Shown here: positions 34,591 through 43,876 of the stretch, one piece after another | Layout: each line of letters begins with the position of its first letter | Position numbering within the stretch: position 1 is the stretch's first letter | Assembly: GCA_022843625.1 (NCBI GenBank) | Contig: JALHNH010000009.1 | Location: 104,030 to 168,029, forward strand | Direction: 5' to 3' | DNA length: 64,000 nucleotides | Origin: Bryobacter sp. | Lineage (GTDB): Bacteria; Acidobacteriota; Terriglobia; Bryobacterales; Bryobacteraceae | The notes under the pieces: model-generated | What the model saw: the letters and a program-made list of their open reading frames with translations, nothing else | Databases searched by the model: none | Told to the model about the DNA's origin: nothing | Program-made: the position numbers and the translations under genes

Positions 34591-35256
34591 CTAAAACACT
34601 CTTTGCTTCAGACGTGCGACGTTGAATTTTGCAGTATCGGCCACAGCCATAACGGTCATCACCCCTGCCTGCACCGGATCTGAGACCACCAGATCGGCCG
34701 CCTCAGGCACACTACCGGCCATATTCAGGCTCACCACCAGCAGGCCCTGTGCCCGAACCTCACGAACAGCGATCTCGATTTCTCCTCCCATCAAAGACCC
34801 GGCCAGCACCAGCGCCTTTGCACGAGGCAGCCTGGCAACAGCCCTCACTGCGTCAGCCAGTTGTTGCTCGCCTACCAGCGGAATCGTATCAATCGAAATG
34901 TGCTCGCCGCGCAGGTTGTGACGATCAGCCTCTGAAATCGCACCAATCGCCACCTGCGCAACCTGTGCCCCGCCACCCATGATGATGATCCGCTTGCCGT
35001 AGATCTTCTCCATGCTGCGTACTTCTTCGACCCCGAGCACAGCCGGCAATGCCGCCAGTTCGCTTAAAACGATTGCCGAGTCCGGCTGCGGCAGTACGAT
35101 CTCAAAGAAAGTTCGTTCTTCGTTGTCCAGGCGGCTACCGAGAATAGCCACCGAGGTAATGTTGCCCTGGTGTGCGGCAATCACCCCGGTGATCTGGTGG
35201 AGTGCCCCTGGGCCCGGATGGACACGGAGCAAAAGCGCAAGTTTGATTTCAGACAT
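34591..35256 (-). CDS. ACT-domain protein with DUF5612-like C-terminal domain
   Basis: The 221-residue protein begins with an ACT domain (about 4-78; LALLLRVHPGPGALHQITGVIAAHQGNIT), a small-molecule-sensing fold. From about residue 85 on, the region (GKRIIIMGGGAQVAQVAIGAISEADRHN and ALVLAGSLMGGEIEIAVREVRAQG) resembles the DUF5612 domain known mainly from methanogen ACT proteins, with a Rossmann-like GGGAQVA turn. The function is unknown. It overlaps kdsC by 8 bases and lies in a six-gene minus-strand run. Confidence 0.65.
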   Translation of the reverse strand: MSEIKLALLLRVHPGPGALHQITGVIAAHQGNITSVAILGSRLDNEERTFFEIVLPQPDSAIVLSELAALPAVLGVEEVRSMEKIYGKRIIIMGGGAQVAQVAIGAISEADRHNLRGEHISIDTIPLVGEQQLADAVRAVARLPRAKALVLAGSLMGGEIEIAVREVRAQGLLVVSLNMAGSVPEAADLVVSDPVQAGVMTVMAVADTAKFNVARLKQRVF

Positions 35257-35806
35257 GGATTTCGTACTTTTTGAGAATTTCTGGCCAGATTCCTTTGGCT
35301 TTGAGGATCAGCTCGCAAACCTCGCGTACTGCCCCCTCGCCCCCTTTGGCGGTAGTTGTCACGTGAGCCGAGCGTTTCACTTCTTCCCGTGCGTTGGCGG
35401 TGGCAAAACTTAGGCCCACACGGTTGTAGATCACCACATCGGTGAAATCGTCTCCAATGTAGGCGACGTTTTCCGGCGCTACCTGAACGTCAGCCATGAT
35501 TTCATCGAGAATCGGAATCTTTTCGATGTGGCCCTGGTAGACGTACTTCATCTTCGCCTGGCGAGCCCGCTCGGCAGTGGCGGGCGAAATACGACCAGAA
35601 ATGACGCCGGTCACAATACCGTGCCAGCTCAGCCACTGCAAGGCAATTCCGTCTTGTGAATCGAAAGCTTTGGTTTCGAGAATCGAACCATCCGGAAACG
35701 GGATGTTGTAGAGACGGCCATCGGTAAGGACACCGTCCACGTCCATGAGGAGAACCTGGATCTTTGCGGCACGCGCTTGCAGCTCGGGGCTGAGTTCAGA
35801 GGGCAT
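35249..35806 (-). CDS. kdsC: KdsC-like HAD phosphatase
   Basis: The 185-residue protein is a class C0 HAD hydrolase like 3-deoxy-D-manno-octulosonate-8-phosphate phosphatase. Motif I is DVDGVLTDG (nucleophile Asp22, Asp24), motif II the Ser in ISGR (about 70), motif IV GDDFTD (118-123), and AHVTTTAKGGEGAVREVCELIL the family's C-terminal loop. The Kdo pathway partners kdsA and kdsB are not in the window, so the phosphatase could act on a related ulosonate. It is in a run with sugar genes. Confidence 0.82.
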   Translation of the reverse strand: MPSELSPELQARAAKIQVLLMDVDGVLTDGRLYNIPFPDGSILETKAFDSQDGIALQWLSWHGIVTGVISGRISPATAERARQAKMKYVYQGHIEKIPILDEIMADVQVAPENVAYIGDDFTDVVIYNRVGLSFATANAREEVKRSAHVTTTAKGGEGAVREVCELILKAKGIWPEILKKYEIHV

Positions 35807-35823
35807 TGCCGCTATTTTCGCAC

Positions 35824-37293
35824 CTAGGGAGTTTCAAAGAGACGGCGATAAAGCGTTTTCTGTTCTTCGAGCAGTCGCAAGTACGCATCGGCGAATTGGG
35901 GCCGCGGCAGGAAAGTGTCGCCAGTGGTTGAAGGAATCTCACTCAAATGAGCAACTGCGCCGATTCTTTCGAGCGCCAGCATCGCAGCGCCCCGCGCGGA
36001 AGTCTCCTTCTCAAGACTCGCGACAACCGGGCGGCCCAGCGCATCGGCCATCATTTGCGTCCAGACGGTAGATTTGCGCAGCGCCTCACCAGTGGCGATC
36101 ACTCGTTCAGGCGCGCCAAGCCGGTCGGACAAAATATCGTAGAGCAAGCGGAAGCGAAGGGCTACCGATTCCAGAGAAGCGGCCAGAATCTCGACAGGGG
36201 TCGTATTGAGGTTCAAACCGGTAATCGCACCACGAGCATCGGCTCGCCACTTGGTGCTTCGCTCGCCGGCAAAAAGCGGCATCACGGTAAGCCCATGTGA
36301 ACCTGGAGTGATCTGCGAAAGCTGCTGCTCCCAGTCGGCCGGCATCTGAAAGCGTTCCATGACCCATTCAAAAACCTTGCCGCCATTGGACAGGGCACCG
36401 CCAAGCACAAAACGGCGCGGGTCGAGGCGATAGCACCACAGCCCCTCAGGAATCTCCACTTGCGGCCGCTCAAACACCGCCCGCATCGCCCCGGTAGTAC
36501 CAACCATCAATGCAAACTCATTCGGTGTGTCACAGCCACAACCAATGTTGTTGGCAGCACCGTCGCCAATCGAAGGGAACCACGGAATCTCGGCAAAGAG
36601 TGGCCAACGAGCGGCGTATTCCGCAACTAAGCCCTGTGCAGGTTGATCGAGCAGGCTCAAATCGGCCAGTTGCTCGCCTCGCAACCCCAGATGCGCCACA
36701 AGTTCTGCGTCATAGCTTTGCGTGTTTGAGTTCCAAAGACCCGTTGCCGACAGCATCGAAGTAGCCGCATGCGCACGGCCAAAGAACTCCAGAAAAAGAT
36801 ATTCCCCAAAGCTCATCCATCGCGCCGAGGCATCAAACCAGTCCCGCCGATGCTCGCGCAACCACATCATTTTCGCGGGCCAATAGCTGGGATGAAAGAC
36901 CGTACCAACGCGGGAATGAAACTGCGACTCGTCCAGATCGCGCTTGAGTGCTTCCGCTGCCGGTTGACTGCGAGTGTCCAGCAAATGCAGGATTGGGCTC
37001 GAGGGCTTGCCCTGTGCATCAACACCAAGAAACGAATGCCAGAAGGTACACATCGAGACGGCGTCTGGCTTGCGGCCCAGTTGTGCCAGCGCTTTGTGAG
37101 CCTGATCGAGACTGGCGAGTGCGGCGGCCAAAAGATCGGGTGCCTGAATCTCCACACCGCCGTCAGAGGTGGTGTGCAGCTCGTAGCCAATTTGGGTAGT
37201 CGTAATCACAGGCCTTGCGGTCTGATCGAATACGAGGGTTTTGACAGAGGTTGTGCCAGCGTCAAAGCTGACCACAAGGGCAGAGTTCATCAA
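35824..37293 (-). CDS. FGGY-family carbohydrate kinase (gluconokinase-like)
   Basis: The 489-residue kinase has the two-domain FGGY fold. SFDAGTTSVKTLVFD at 9-23 contains the ATP-phosphate loop; WHSFLGVDAQGK and GDGAANNIGCGCDTP contain sugar-binding residues; and VGTTGAMRAVF plus the C-terminal ATGEALRKSTVWTQMMADALGRPV are the second ATP site. The latter patterns resemble gluconokinases more than glycerol or xylulose kinases, but the substrate is inferred only. It sits between kdsC-like and RMD1/DUF155-like genes. Confidence 0.82.
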   Translation of the reverse strand: MMNSALVVSFDAGTTSVKTLVFDQTARPVITTTQIGYELHTTSDGGVEIQAPDLLAAALASLDQAHKALAQLGRKPDAVSMCTFWHSFLGVDAQGKPSSPILHLLDTRSQPAAEALKRDLDESQFHSRVGTVFHPSYWPAKMMWLREHRRDWFDASARWMSFGEYLFLEFFGRAHAATSMLSATGLWNSNTQSYDAELVAHLGLRGEQLADLSLLDQPAQGLVAEYAARWPLFAEIPWFPSIGDGAANNIGCGCDTPNEFALMVGTTGAMRAVFERPQVEIPEGLWCYRLDPRRFVLGGALSNGGKVFEWVMERFQMPADWEQQLSQITPGSHGLTVMPLFAGERSTKWRADARGAITGLNLNTTPVEILAASLESVALRFRLLYDILSDRLGAPERVIATGEALRKSTVWTQMMADALGRPVVASLEKETSARGAAMLALERIGAVAHLSEIPSTTGDTFLPRPQFADAYLRLLEEQKTLYRRLFETP

Positions 37294-37296
37294 CCG

Positions 37297-38388
37297 CTAC
37301 TTTACCTTGAGAATCGGAATCAATTCGATGATCAGAATAATTACAATCGTCAGCTCCAACAGAAAACTGCGTGCTTCGCGGAATTCGCTCACCATGAAGT
37401 GATAGAGCTCACCAGCGGTTTTCAGTTTCTGATCCACCAGATTGCGATAATCGTTGGCTCCCACTTTTGCTGCCGCCAGCCGGTAGGCACGGGCATAGAA
37501 CATGTCACTCAGAAACTTGATCGCATTGTCGGTGCGTTCAGTAAGTTCGATCACCTCAAGACGCAACCGGTTCATTTGTTTGGCCTCACGCGCCAGCCGC
37601 CAGCTTGCCCACACGCCACCCCGGCGATCCAGTTCGCTGTAGGCATGCTTGAGCACGCCAGAGAGGATCTCGTCGTAGCGCCGGTATTCCAGCAACTGCG
37701 TATTGGCATACTCCAGCAGGTCGAGAATTGGTGCCGCAGCGTGTGGCGTATCATAAACCACCGCTGCCAGCCAGCCCACCAGCAAGGCGTCGGCGGGAAA
37801 GTAAGAGAGGCTTGACGAAAGAATTTCTTTCTGTTCCCCTTCCGACAGAGCCTGCGTCTCACCGCGCAGGATTTGCGCAAGATCACCGCCATTCCTTGCT
37901 AACAATTCCGGGCCAGTCAGTAGTACCCCGGCTCCGTCGCGTACCTCGTGCAAATGCACGACATAATAGGCCTCGTCCAGCCACTCCGCATAAGGCTTCT
38001 TTACTGCTGACTTGATTCGATTGACATGGCGGTGGGCGATCTCAAGCCCGCGCTGCTCCACTTCGCCCGCCTCAATCCATCGATGTGAAAGCGCAATCAA
38101 TTCAGGCCATTCGCAGTGAAAGTGAAGCTCGATCTCAAGGCTCACCACCCCGTAGTCGAAGTAACGAAGCCGCGCATCAACCGCCTCTCCCGTTGCCAGG
38201 TGAAACGAATCTGTTGGCTCAGCCACGGGAGGCTGCGCATATCGGACATAAACCGGCGCGGGCTGGCGGAACTCGGGAGACCGCACCGGTGCAGCAGAGC
38301 CCAGCAAGCGGCGCACTTCTTCAAGGTCTAGCTCTTCGGCTATGTCAAAAAGCAACAGCGCACTGATCGATCCACGGCAGGCGGGCAT
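37297..38388 (-). CDS. RMD1/DUF155-family-like membrane protein
   Basis: The 363-residue protein ends with a single hydrophobic helix (about 340-360, LELTIVIILIIELIPIL) preceded by helices such as FYARAYRLAAAKVGANDYRNLVDQKLKTAGELY, the pattern of RMD1/DUF155 proteins, which are tail-anchored. The middle has a FDYGVVSLEIELHFHCEW strand pair. Its function is unknown in bacteria. The first Met (38388) starts four bases after nagA, so co-transcription is likely. Recognition of the family is by pattern and could be wrong. Confidence 0.6.
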   Translation of the reverse strand: MPACRGSISALLLFDIAEELDLEEVRRLLGSAAPVRSPEFRQPAPVYVRYAQPPVAEPTDSFHLATGEAVDARLRYFDYGVVSLEIELHFHCEWPELIALSHRWIEAGEVEQRGLEIAHRHVNRIKSAVKKPYAEWLDEAYYVVHLHEVRDGAGVLLTGPELLARNGGDLAQILRGETQALSEGEQKEILSSSLSYFPADALLVGWLAAVVYDTPHAAAPILDLLEYANTQLLEYRRYDEILSGVLKHAYSELDRRGGVWASWRLAREAKQMNRLRLEVIELTERTDNAIKFLSDMFYARAYRLAAAKVGANDYRNLVDQKLKTAGELYHFMVSEFREARSFLLELTIVIILIIELIPILKVK

Positions 38389-38392
38389 AACG

Positions 38393-39577
38393 CTACCAGT
38401 CTACGCGTTCACCGCCCAGATAGACCTCTTCCACTTCAAGATGCCTCCCCAGAATCAAAACGTCAGCAACTTTGCCTGGCGCAAAGCTGCCCACAAGATC
38501 GGACACCCCGGCTCGTTCAGCCGGAGTCAGACTGGCCATGCGAATCACCTCAGGCAGGCTCGCGCTTGTGTCACGTGCCATCACGCGCACCATCTCATCC
38601 ATTCCAACTACAGAACTCGCCAGCCCTTGCCCGGGCACAAAGCCGACCTTCCCGTCACTCTCAAACCAGCTACCAGTAACTGGATGGCCAAATCGATAGC
38701 GTCCGGCAGGCAGATCCAGCGCACGATTGGCATCGGTCACCAGACAGAGCCGCGTTGCACCTTTCATGCGGAAGGCGAATTCCAGCAGTTCAGGCGAGAG
38801 GTGGCAGCCATCGGCGATCACCTCTGTGCTCATCTCAGCATGAGCCAATACAAACTGCTCCATACTGGCCTGCATCGGCGTGCCATAGCGAGAACGTAAA
38901 GAAGCAACAGAACTCATCGCACACCAGAAATGATCCACGTGCCGCATACCGGCAGCGTAAGCGCGATCCATTTCACTCCAGGTGGAATTGGAATGGCCGC
39001 AAGTCACCAGACACCCTGCTTCGGTCGCAGCCCTGTAGAAGGCCTCGGCTCCATCCAGTTCGGCAGCGCAAGTCGCGATTCGAATTAGTCCTGTCGCGAG
39101 AAATGCTTCGTATTCCGCAGGGTTGGGGTCGCGACGCCCTTCCACCGAATGGCAACCTACTTTGTCTTCAGCAAAGTAAGGCCCGTAATAATGCACACCA
39201 CCGATCCGCGCACCATCGCATAAACCCCAGCTTGCTTTTACCTCGGCACAGGCAGCCAACATGGCAGCCAGCTCTTCAGTATTCCCGGTAGTTGTCGTTG
39301 GAAAGATCGTAGTTGTGCCATGCCGGGCATGTGCGCGATTGGCGGTTCTTACTGCGTTCGCTGTACCATCCATATAGTCGGCACCCGCACCTCCATGGAC
39401 ATGCAAGTCGACAAATCCAGGCGAGATGTAGGTTCCCTCGATCACTTCGGTATCGTGTGGGACATCCATTTCGACGGAAAGAATTCGGCCTGCCTCGGTT
39501 ACAAGGTAAGCATCAGGCACAGTACGGTCCGGTAGTATCAGCTCACCATGGAAGCTTTGTTTCATCTTGTTCACCAT
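38393..39577 (-). CDS. N-acetylglucosamine-6-phosphate deacetylase-like amidohydrolase (NagA-like)
   Basis: The 394-residue amidohydrolase-superfamily protein resembles NagA. It has HVHGGAGADYMDG (59-71), His195 in CGHSNS, His216 in HVDHFW and Asp282 in VTDANRALD. The usual metal-ligand motif HLEGP is HYYGP (129-133), with Tyr131 in place of the Glu ligand, so the metal site is altered. The HVHG motif is retained. It may therefore act on a different amino-sugar or need another ligand. Two starts are possible (39577 or 39565); it is 6 bases from the divergent haem-copper gene. It heads the six-gene run. Confidence 0.75.
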   Translation of the reverse strand: MVNKMKQSFHGELILPDRTVPDAYLVTEAGRILSVEMDVPHDTEVIEGTYISPGFVDLHVHGGAGADYMDGTANAVRTANRAHARHGTTTIFPTTTTGNTEELAAMLAACAEVKASWGLCDGARIGGVHYYGPYFAEDKVGCHSVEGRRDPNPAEYEAFLATGLIRIATCAAELDGAEAFYRAATEAGCLVTCGHSNSTWSEMDRAYAAGMRHVDHFWCAMSSVASLRSRYGTPMQASMEQFVLAHAEMSTEVIADGCHLSPELLEFAFRMKGATRLCLVTDANRALDLPAGRYRFGHPVTGSWFESDGKVGFVPGQGLASSVVGMDEMVRVMARDTSASLPEVIRMASLTPAERAGVSDLVGSFAPGKVADVLILGRHLEVEEVYLGGERVDW

Positions 39578-39583
39578 GCTACG

Positions 39584-40906
39584 ATGCCGGGTATGCTGAC
39601 ATCATTCCTGCTTGCTGCAAGCACTGTTTTTGCTGCCGATCCAACCTTCTATAAGGACGTAATGCCGATCCTGCAGAATCGTTGTCAGGAATGCCACCGC
39701 GCCGGAGAAGCGGCTCCCATGGCATTTACTTCTTACAAGGATACGCGCCCCTTTGCCAAGGCCATCGAGAAAGCTGTGCTGTCCAAAAAGATGCCACCCT
39801 GGCATGCTGACCCTCACTTTGGAAAGTTCTCAAACGACCGCTCGCTCACCGAACAGGAATTGAATACGCTGTCGGCGTGGGCCAAGACTGGTGCCAAAGA
39901 AGGCAAGGCGGCGGATGCGCCTGCACCGCGCGAATACGCCACCGGCTGGACCATCGGCAAGCCTGACGTTGTCATCGACATGGCAGTCGACTATAAAGTG
40001 CCTGCCAGTGGCACGGTCGAATACACCTATTTCATTGTCCCCACCGGCTTCACTGAGGACAAATGGGTAGAGAAGATCGAAGTACGCCCCGGCGCCGCAA
40101 GTGTGGTCCATCACGTGGTCTTGCTCAGTCGTCCGCCTTCCTCAAAGTATCTTGCTGATGCCCCAAAGGGCGTAGCGTATCTACCGAAAAAACAGCCCGA
40201 AAAGCGAGTGCCGGATACGGGCAAAGGGATCTTTTCCGGTTTGACAGGAATAGCATCGGCTGAGATGGTTTCCGTCTATGTCCCCGGTGGCCTTGCCTAC
40301 GAAACCCGCCCCGGACAGGCTCGTTTGATTCCAGCCGGCAGCGACCTGATTTTCCAGATGCACTACACAGCCAATGGCAAAGAGACGATCGACCGCAGCC
40401 GTGTAGGCATGGTCTTCGCCAAAGAGCCACCGAAAGAACGTGTTGTGAATACATTCATTGCGAATCTAAATCTGGTGATCCCTGCAGGTGCCGAGAACCA
40501 TCGCATAGACGCGAATGTGAAGGTCCATGAGGATGTCGTGCTACAGAATCTCTTTCCCCATATGCATTTGCGAGGCAAGGCCTTTGAATACGTGGCAACC
40601 TACCCAAGTGGCGAGAAGGAGACCCTGCTCAAAGTACCTGCTTACGATTTCAACTGGCAGCTCACCTATCAATTGGCCAAACCCTTACTACTGCCCAAAG
40701 GCACTGAAATCAGAGCCACCGCCTGGTATGACAATTCTCCGAATAACAAGTACAACCCCGACCCAAAATCAGAAGTGAGATGGGGCGATCAGAGCTGGGA
40801 AGAAATGCTGGCTGGTTTTGTTGATTTTGCGGTTCCTGTAAATGCAGATCCCCGGGATATCGCTGTCCCGAAGAAGACCGTCGCGCCCGCAGGCCCAGCC
40901 CGTTAA
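39584..40906 (+). CDS. Exported c-type haem protein with copper-monooxygenase-like C-terminal domain
   Basis: The 440-residue protein has a signal peptide (LTSFLLAASTVFAA) and then a c-haem site CQECH (Cys34, Cys37, His38) in an N-terminal cytochrome-like domain. A long C-terminal region resembles copper type II ascorbate-dependent monooxygenases; candidate copper ligands are in VVHHVVLLSR, IFQMHYTANG and FPHMHLRGKAF. Such fusions are common in Solibacter relatives, with an unknown substrate. An alternative start is 39593. Its stop shares TTAA with the convergent DUF2520-like gene. Confidence 0.75.
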   Translation: MPGMLTSFLLAASTVFAADPTFYKDVMPILQNRCQECHRAGEAAPMAFTSYKDTRPFAKAIEKAVLSKKMPPWHADPHFGKFSNDRSLTEQELNTLSAWAKTGAKEGKAADAPAPREYATGWTIGKPDVVIDMAVDYKVPASGTVEYTYFIVPTGFTEDKWVEKIEVRPGAASVVHHVVLLSRPPSSKYLADAPKGVAYLPKKQPEKRVPDTGKGIFSGLTGIASAEMVSVYVPGGLAYETRPGQARLIPAGSDLIFQMHYTANGKETIDRSRVGMVFAKEPPKERVVNTFIANLNLVIPAGAENHRIDANVKVHEDVVLQNLFPHMHLRGKAFEYVATYPSGEKETLLKVPAYDFNWQLTYQLAKPLLLPKGTEIRATAWYDNSPNNKYNPDPKSEVRWGDQSWEEMLAGFVDFAVPVNADPRDIAVPKKTVAPAGPAR

Positions 40907-41715
40907 TTTGCCTTCTTGCGCGGCATGGCAGATGACTCGGCCAGATAGTCGACAGCAATTTTTAAGAACATTTCGGCAAGATTCGAATCGATATCGAAAA
41001 GGGCCTGATACTGCCGCCTCAACTCATCCCGGTCGGCGTGCGCGACAGGCCCTGTCCAGCCTCTTTTCCCCGCTCTGAGGTATGACCTCAGCGCCCCGAT
41101 CACCGCTGTTTCCACCGTACTTTCAGCCACCTTGGCATGAATCCCGGCTGCGCGCATCGCGTCTACCGCAGCTGCGATCATCGGAAAGGTCATGCCCGCA
41201 GCAAAGGTCAGCCCCGCTTCATAGACGGGTCTCATCCCTGGATTCATCTCAACAATACGTGCGGTTCCTTCTGCTTCCACCAGCCGCCTGAGCCGGTGTA
41301 GCGCGATGTTGTCACCCTCAAACAGATAACGCTTCCCGGCGAAACCTTCCATCTCGCTCAAGGAAGCTGTTTGCGCACCGCAGCGCTTTAGAGCCGACAA
41401 TGCTCCACTATCCAGCCGGTTCGAACACAGTACAAAGCTGAGCTTCGTCAGGTTGTGACCGCAATTGACCAACTCATCCACCCAAACTGGCAACCTCGCA
41501 TCTGGCACATCGATCAGCACCACTTCACACTTCAAAAAGTCGCTGTAGTCATCGGAGGACACGCCAGCCTTTATTACATTCACCGCTCTGCTGGCGTTCC
41601 GCAAGGACACACCCCTAACCGGACCCAGATTCTTCTGAAGACCAGGTAACTTGCCAACCCACGATTGAGTTACGGAACCTTCAGCGATTAATGCTGTCCG
41701 TGGTGCCTTGCGCAT
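40903..41715 (-). CDS. DUF2520-like Rossmann-fold protein with degenerate nucleotide motif
   Basis: The 270-residue protein resembles DUF2520 proteins: an N-terminal Rossmann-like part (about 1-130) and a helical dimer domain with [27 protein letters not shown] and [21 protein letters not shown], the conserved 'TGP-A' motif. The Gly-rich motif at the expected place is weak ([11 protein letters not shown]), so NAD binding may be lost. The first 35 bases overlap uvrB. Function unknown; it shares TTAA with the convergent haem-copper gene. Confidence 0.6.
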   Translation of the reverse strand: MRKAPRTALIAEGSVTQSWVGKLPGLQKNLGPVRGVSLRNASRAVNVIKAGVSSDDYSDFLKCEVVLIDVPDARLPVWVDELVNCGHNLTKLSFVLCSNRLDSGALSALKRCGAQTASLSEMEGFAGKRYLFEGDNIALHRLRRLVEAEGTARIVEMNPGMRPVYEAGLTFAAGMTFPMIAAAVDAMRAAGIHAKVAESTVETAVIGALRSYLRAGKRGWTGPVAHADRDELRRQYQALFDIDSNLAEMFLKIAVDYLAESSAMPRKKAN

Positions 41716-43699
41716 CTATGAATTTGCTCCTCAAAGCTTTGAGTCGATCACGCAGTTGGGCAGCTTTTTCAAACTCGAAGTTCTTGGCGGCTTCCCGCAT
41801 CTTCTGCTCAATGTCGGCGAGATGCTTTTCACGCTGGTCGGCTGTAAGCAAATCCACCTCATCCGGCTGCTCTTCTTCTAATGGAATCGTGACATAGTCC
41901 GCTTCGGCCAAATGTACAAGGTTCATGTCGATCGGTTTTATGATCGACTGCGGAGTTATGCCATTTCGCTCATTGTAGTCTTTCTGGATCTCGCGGCGTC
42001 GATTCGTTTCATCAATTGCCCGTTTCATTGAGTCGGTCATGACATCGGCATACAGGATGGCCCGGCCATTCAAATGACGTGCGGCCCTGCCAATCGTCTG
42101 AATCAGCGCCCCCGTAGAGCGAAGAAAACCTTCCTTGTCGGCATCGAGAATGGCAACCAGCGAGACTTCCGGCAAGTCGAGCCCTTCACGAAGCAAGTTA
42201 ACCCCAATCAACGCATCAAACTCACCTTTGCGAAGATTTCGAAGTATCTTCACACGATCGAGTGTCGTGACTTCCGAGTGTAGATACTCACACTTGAGAC
42301 CCGCTTCCTTGTAATATTCAGCCAGATCCTCAGACATGCGCTTGGTCAATGTGGTGATCAGGACACGCTCATTACGGTCGATACGCAAGCGAATCTCTTT
42401 GAGTAAATCGTCCACTTGGCCCTTGATCGGACGGATGTCGAGTTCCGGATCCACTAGCCCGGTGGGGCGAATCACCTGTTCCACGATCACACCGCCGCTC
42501 TTGGTCAGCTCATAGGGGCCAGGCGTTGCCGAGACAAAGATCGCCTGATGAATGCGGTTCTCAAATTCCTCAAAAGTCAGGGGCCGGTTATCGAGCGCGC
42601 TCGGCATTCGGAAGCCGTACTTCACCAGATTCTCTTTACGCGATCGGTCACCGCCCCACATCCCTGAAATTTGCGGCATAGTCACGTGTGATTCGTCGAC
42701 AAAGAGAACTGCGTCGGCAGGCAGGTAATCGAGCAGGGTGGGCGGCGCTTCTCCCGGTAGCCGCCCGGTAAAGTGACGCGAGTAATTCTCGATTCCGTGG
42801 CAAAAGCCAATCGTCTTGATCATTTCGAGGTCAAACTGGGTGCGCTGCCAGATGCGCTGAGCCTCAATCAACCGCCCCTGCTTCTCAAGCTCGGCATGCC
42901 AGCTCACCAGTTCCTGCTCGATTGTGACGATCGCCTGCTCTTTGTTTACAGGTGTCAGGACATAGTGACTCTTCGGATAGATCGGCAATCGTTGATAAGT
43001 CTGCCTAATTGTCCCGAGAAGCGGGTCAATTTGAGAGAGGCCCTCGATCTCGTCGCCCCACATCTCTATGCGAAAGGCATTGTCATCATAGGTGGGGTAA
43101 ACCTCGATCACATCGCCGCGAACTCGAAATGTGCCGCGCGAGAAATCGTGGTCGTTGCGCTGATAGAGGATCTCGACAAGCTTGGCAATGATGTCGGCGC
43201 GCTTGATCTGCTGGCCCTTTTCGAGCATCAACAGCATGCCGTAATAAGCTTCGGGCGAGCCCAGGCCGTAGATACAGCTCACGCTCGAAATAATGATGAC
43301 GTCGCGGCGCTCAAACAGGGACCGGGTAGCCGCCAGCCGAAGCTTATCCAGCTCATCGTTGACGGTCGATTCCTTCTCAATGTAGGTGTCGCTGTTGGGG
43401 ATGTACGCTTCGGGCTGGTAATAGTCGTAGTAACTGACGAAATACTCAACTGCGTTCTGTGGAAAGAACTGCTTGAATTCCTGGTAGAGCTGAGCAGCCA
43501 GCGTCTTATTGTGGGCCATGATCAGTGCGGGGCGGTTCACCGCCTCAATGATCTTGGCCATCGTAAACGTTTTTCCCGAGCCGGTAACGCCAAGCAGCGT
43601 CTGGTGGGTCTCGTTTTCAGCCAGTCCTCGAATTAGCTCCGCGATGGCGTTCTCCTGATCGCCGCGCGGGCGGTAATCTCCCGCGAGTTTGAATGCCAT
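41681..43699 (-). CDS. uvrB: UvrB, nucleotide excision repair helicase subunit
   Basis: The 672-residue protein is the damage-verifying subunit of the UvrABC excinuclease. Walker A is GVTGSGKT at 37-44. The beta-hairpin region reads [16 protein letters not shown], the helicase motif [14 protein letters not shown] is in the second RecA domain, and a UVR domain closes the C-terminus ([25 protein letters not shown]) for contact with UvrC. Length is normal. It lies six bases downstream of a small basic gene in a minus-strand run of overlapping genes. Confidence 0.98.
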   Translation of the reverse strand: MAFKLAGDYRPRGDQENAIAELIRGLAENETHQTLLGVTGSGKTFTMAKIIEAVNRPALIMAHNKTLAAQLYQEFKQFFPQNAVEYFVSYYDYYQPEAYIPNSDTYIEKESTVNDELDKLRLAATRSLFERRDVIIISSVSCIYGLGSPEAYYGMLLMLEKGQQIKRADIIAKLVEILYQRNDHDFSRGTFRVRGDVIEVYPTYDDNAFRIEMWGDEIEGLSQIDPLLGTIRQTYQRLPIYPKSHYVLTPVNKEQAIVTIEQELVSWHAELEKQGRLIEAQRIWQRTQFDLEMIKTIGFCHGIENYSRHFTGRLPGEAPPTLLDYLPADAVLFVDESHVTMPQISGMWGGDRSRKENLVKYGFRMPSALDNRPLTFEEFENRIHQAIFVSATPGPYELTKSGGVIVEQVIRPTGLVDPELDIRPIKGQVDDLLKEIRLRIDRNERVLITTLTKRMSEDLAEYYKEAGLKCEYLHSEVTTLDRVKILRNLRKGEFDALIGVNLLREGLDLPEVSLVAILDADKEGFLRSTGALIQTIGRAARHLNGRAILYADVMTDSMKRAIDETNRRREIQKDYNERNGITPQSIIKPIDMNLVHLAEADYVTIPLEEEQPDEVDLLTADQREKHLADIEQKMREAAKNFEFEKAAQLRDRLKALRSKFIDAQGTTDSINR

Positions 43700-43705
43700 T
43701 AGTTG

Positions 43706-43876
43706 CTAGATGACTCCCTGATCCTTGAGGACTGCAATGTCTTTTGCCTTGCGTGTTCCCTGACGGCGCGGCCCGTCTTCGATAGTTTGCGCCTTCTGGT
43801 TTATGACACGCGCAGCATGGTTTCGTTTCTTGGGGGCCTTGGCGATAATCACCGTCGTTGGCTTCTTGCTCTTCAT
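43706..43876 (-). CDS. Small basic hypothetical protein (56 residues)
   Basis: The 56-residue protein (MKSKKPTTVIIAKAPKKRNH...) is rich in Lys and Arg (about a third basic) and has no recognised domain. It starts at the shared ATGA with the stop of the YihY gene and ends six bases from uvrB, so it sits inside an operon between two well-known genes. It has no signal peptide; nucleic-acid binding is a guess. No obvious ribosome site other than coupled translation. It is easy to miss because a longer frame (to 44140) covers it. Confidence 0.5.
   Translation of the reverse strand: MKSKKPTTVIIAKAPKKRNHAARVINQKAQTIEDGPRRQGTRKAKDIAVLKDQGVI

Noticed and set aside
36769..37815. A 348-codon frame opposite the FGGY kinase and RMD1-like genes
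   Set aside because: It spans two genes on the other strand with low-complexity composition, so it is a shadow frame.
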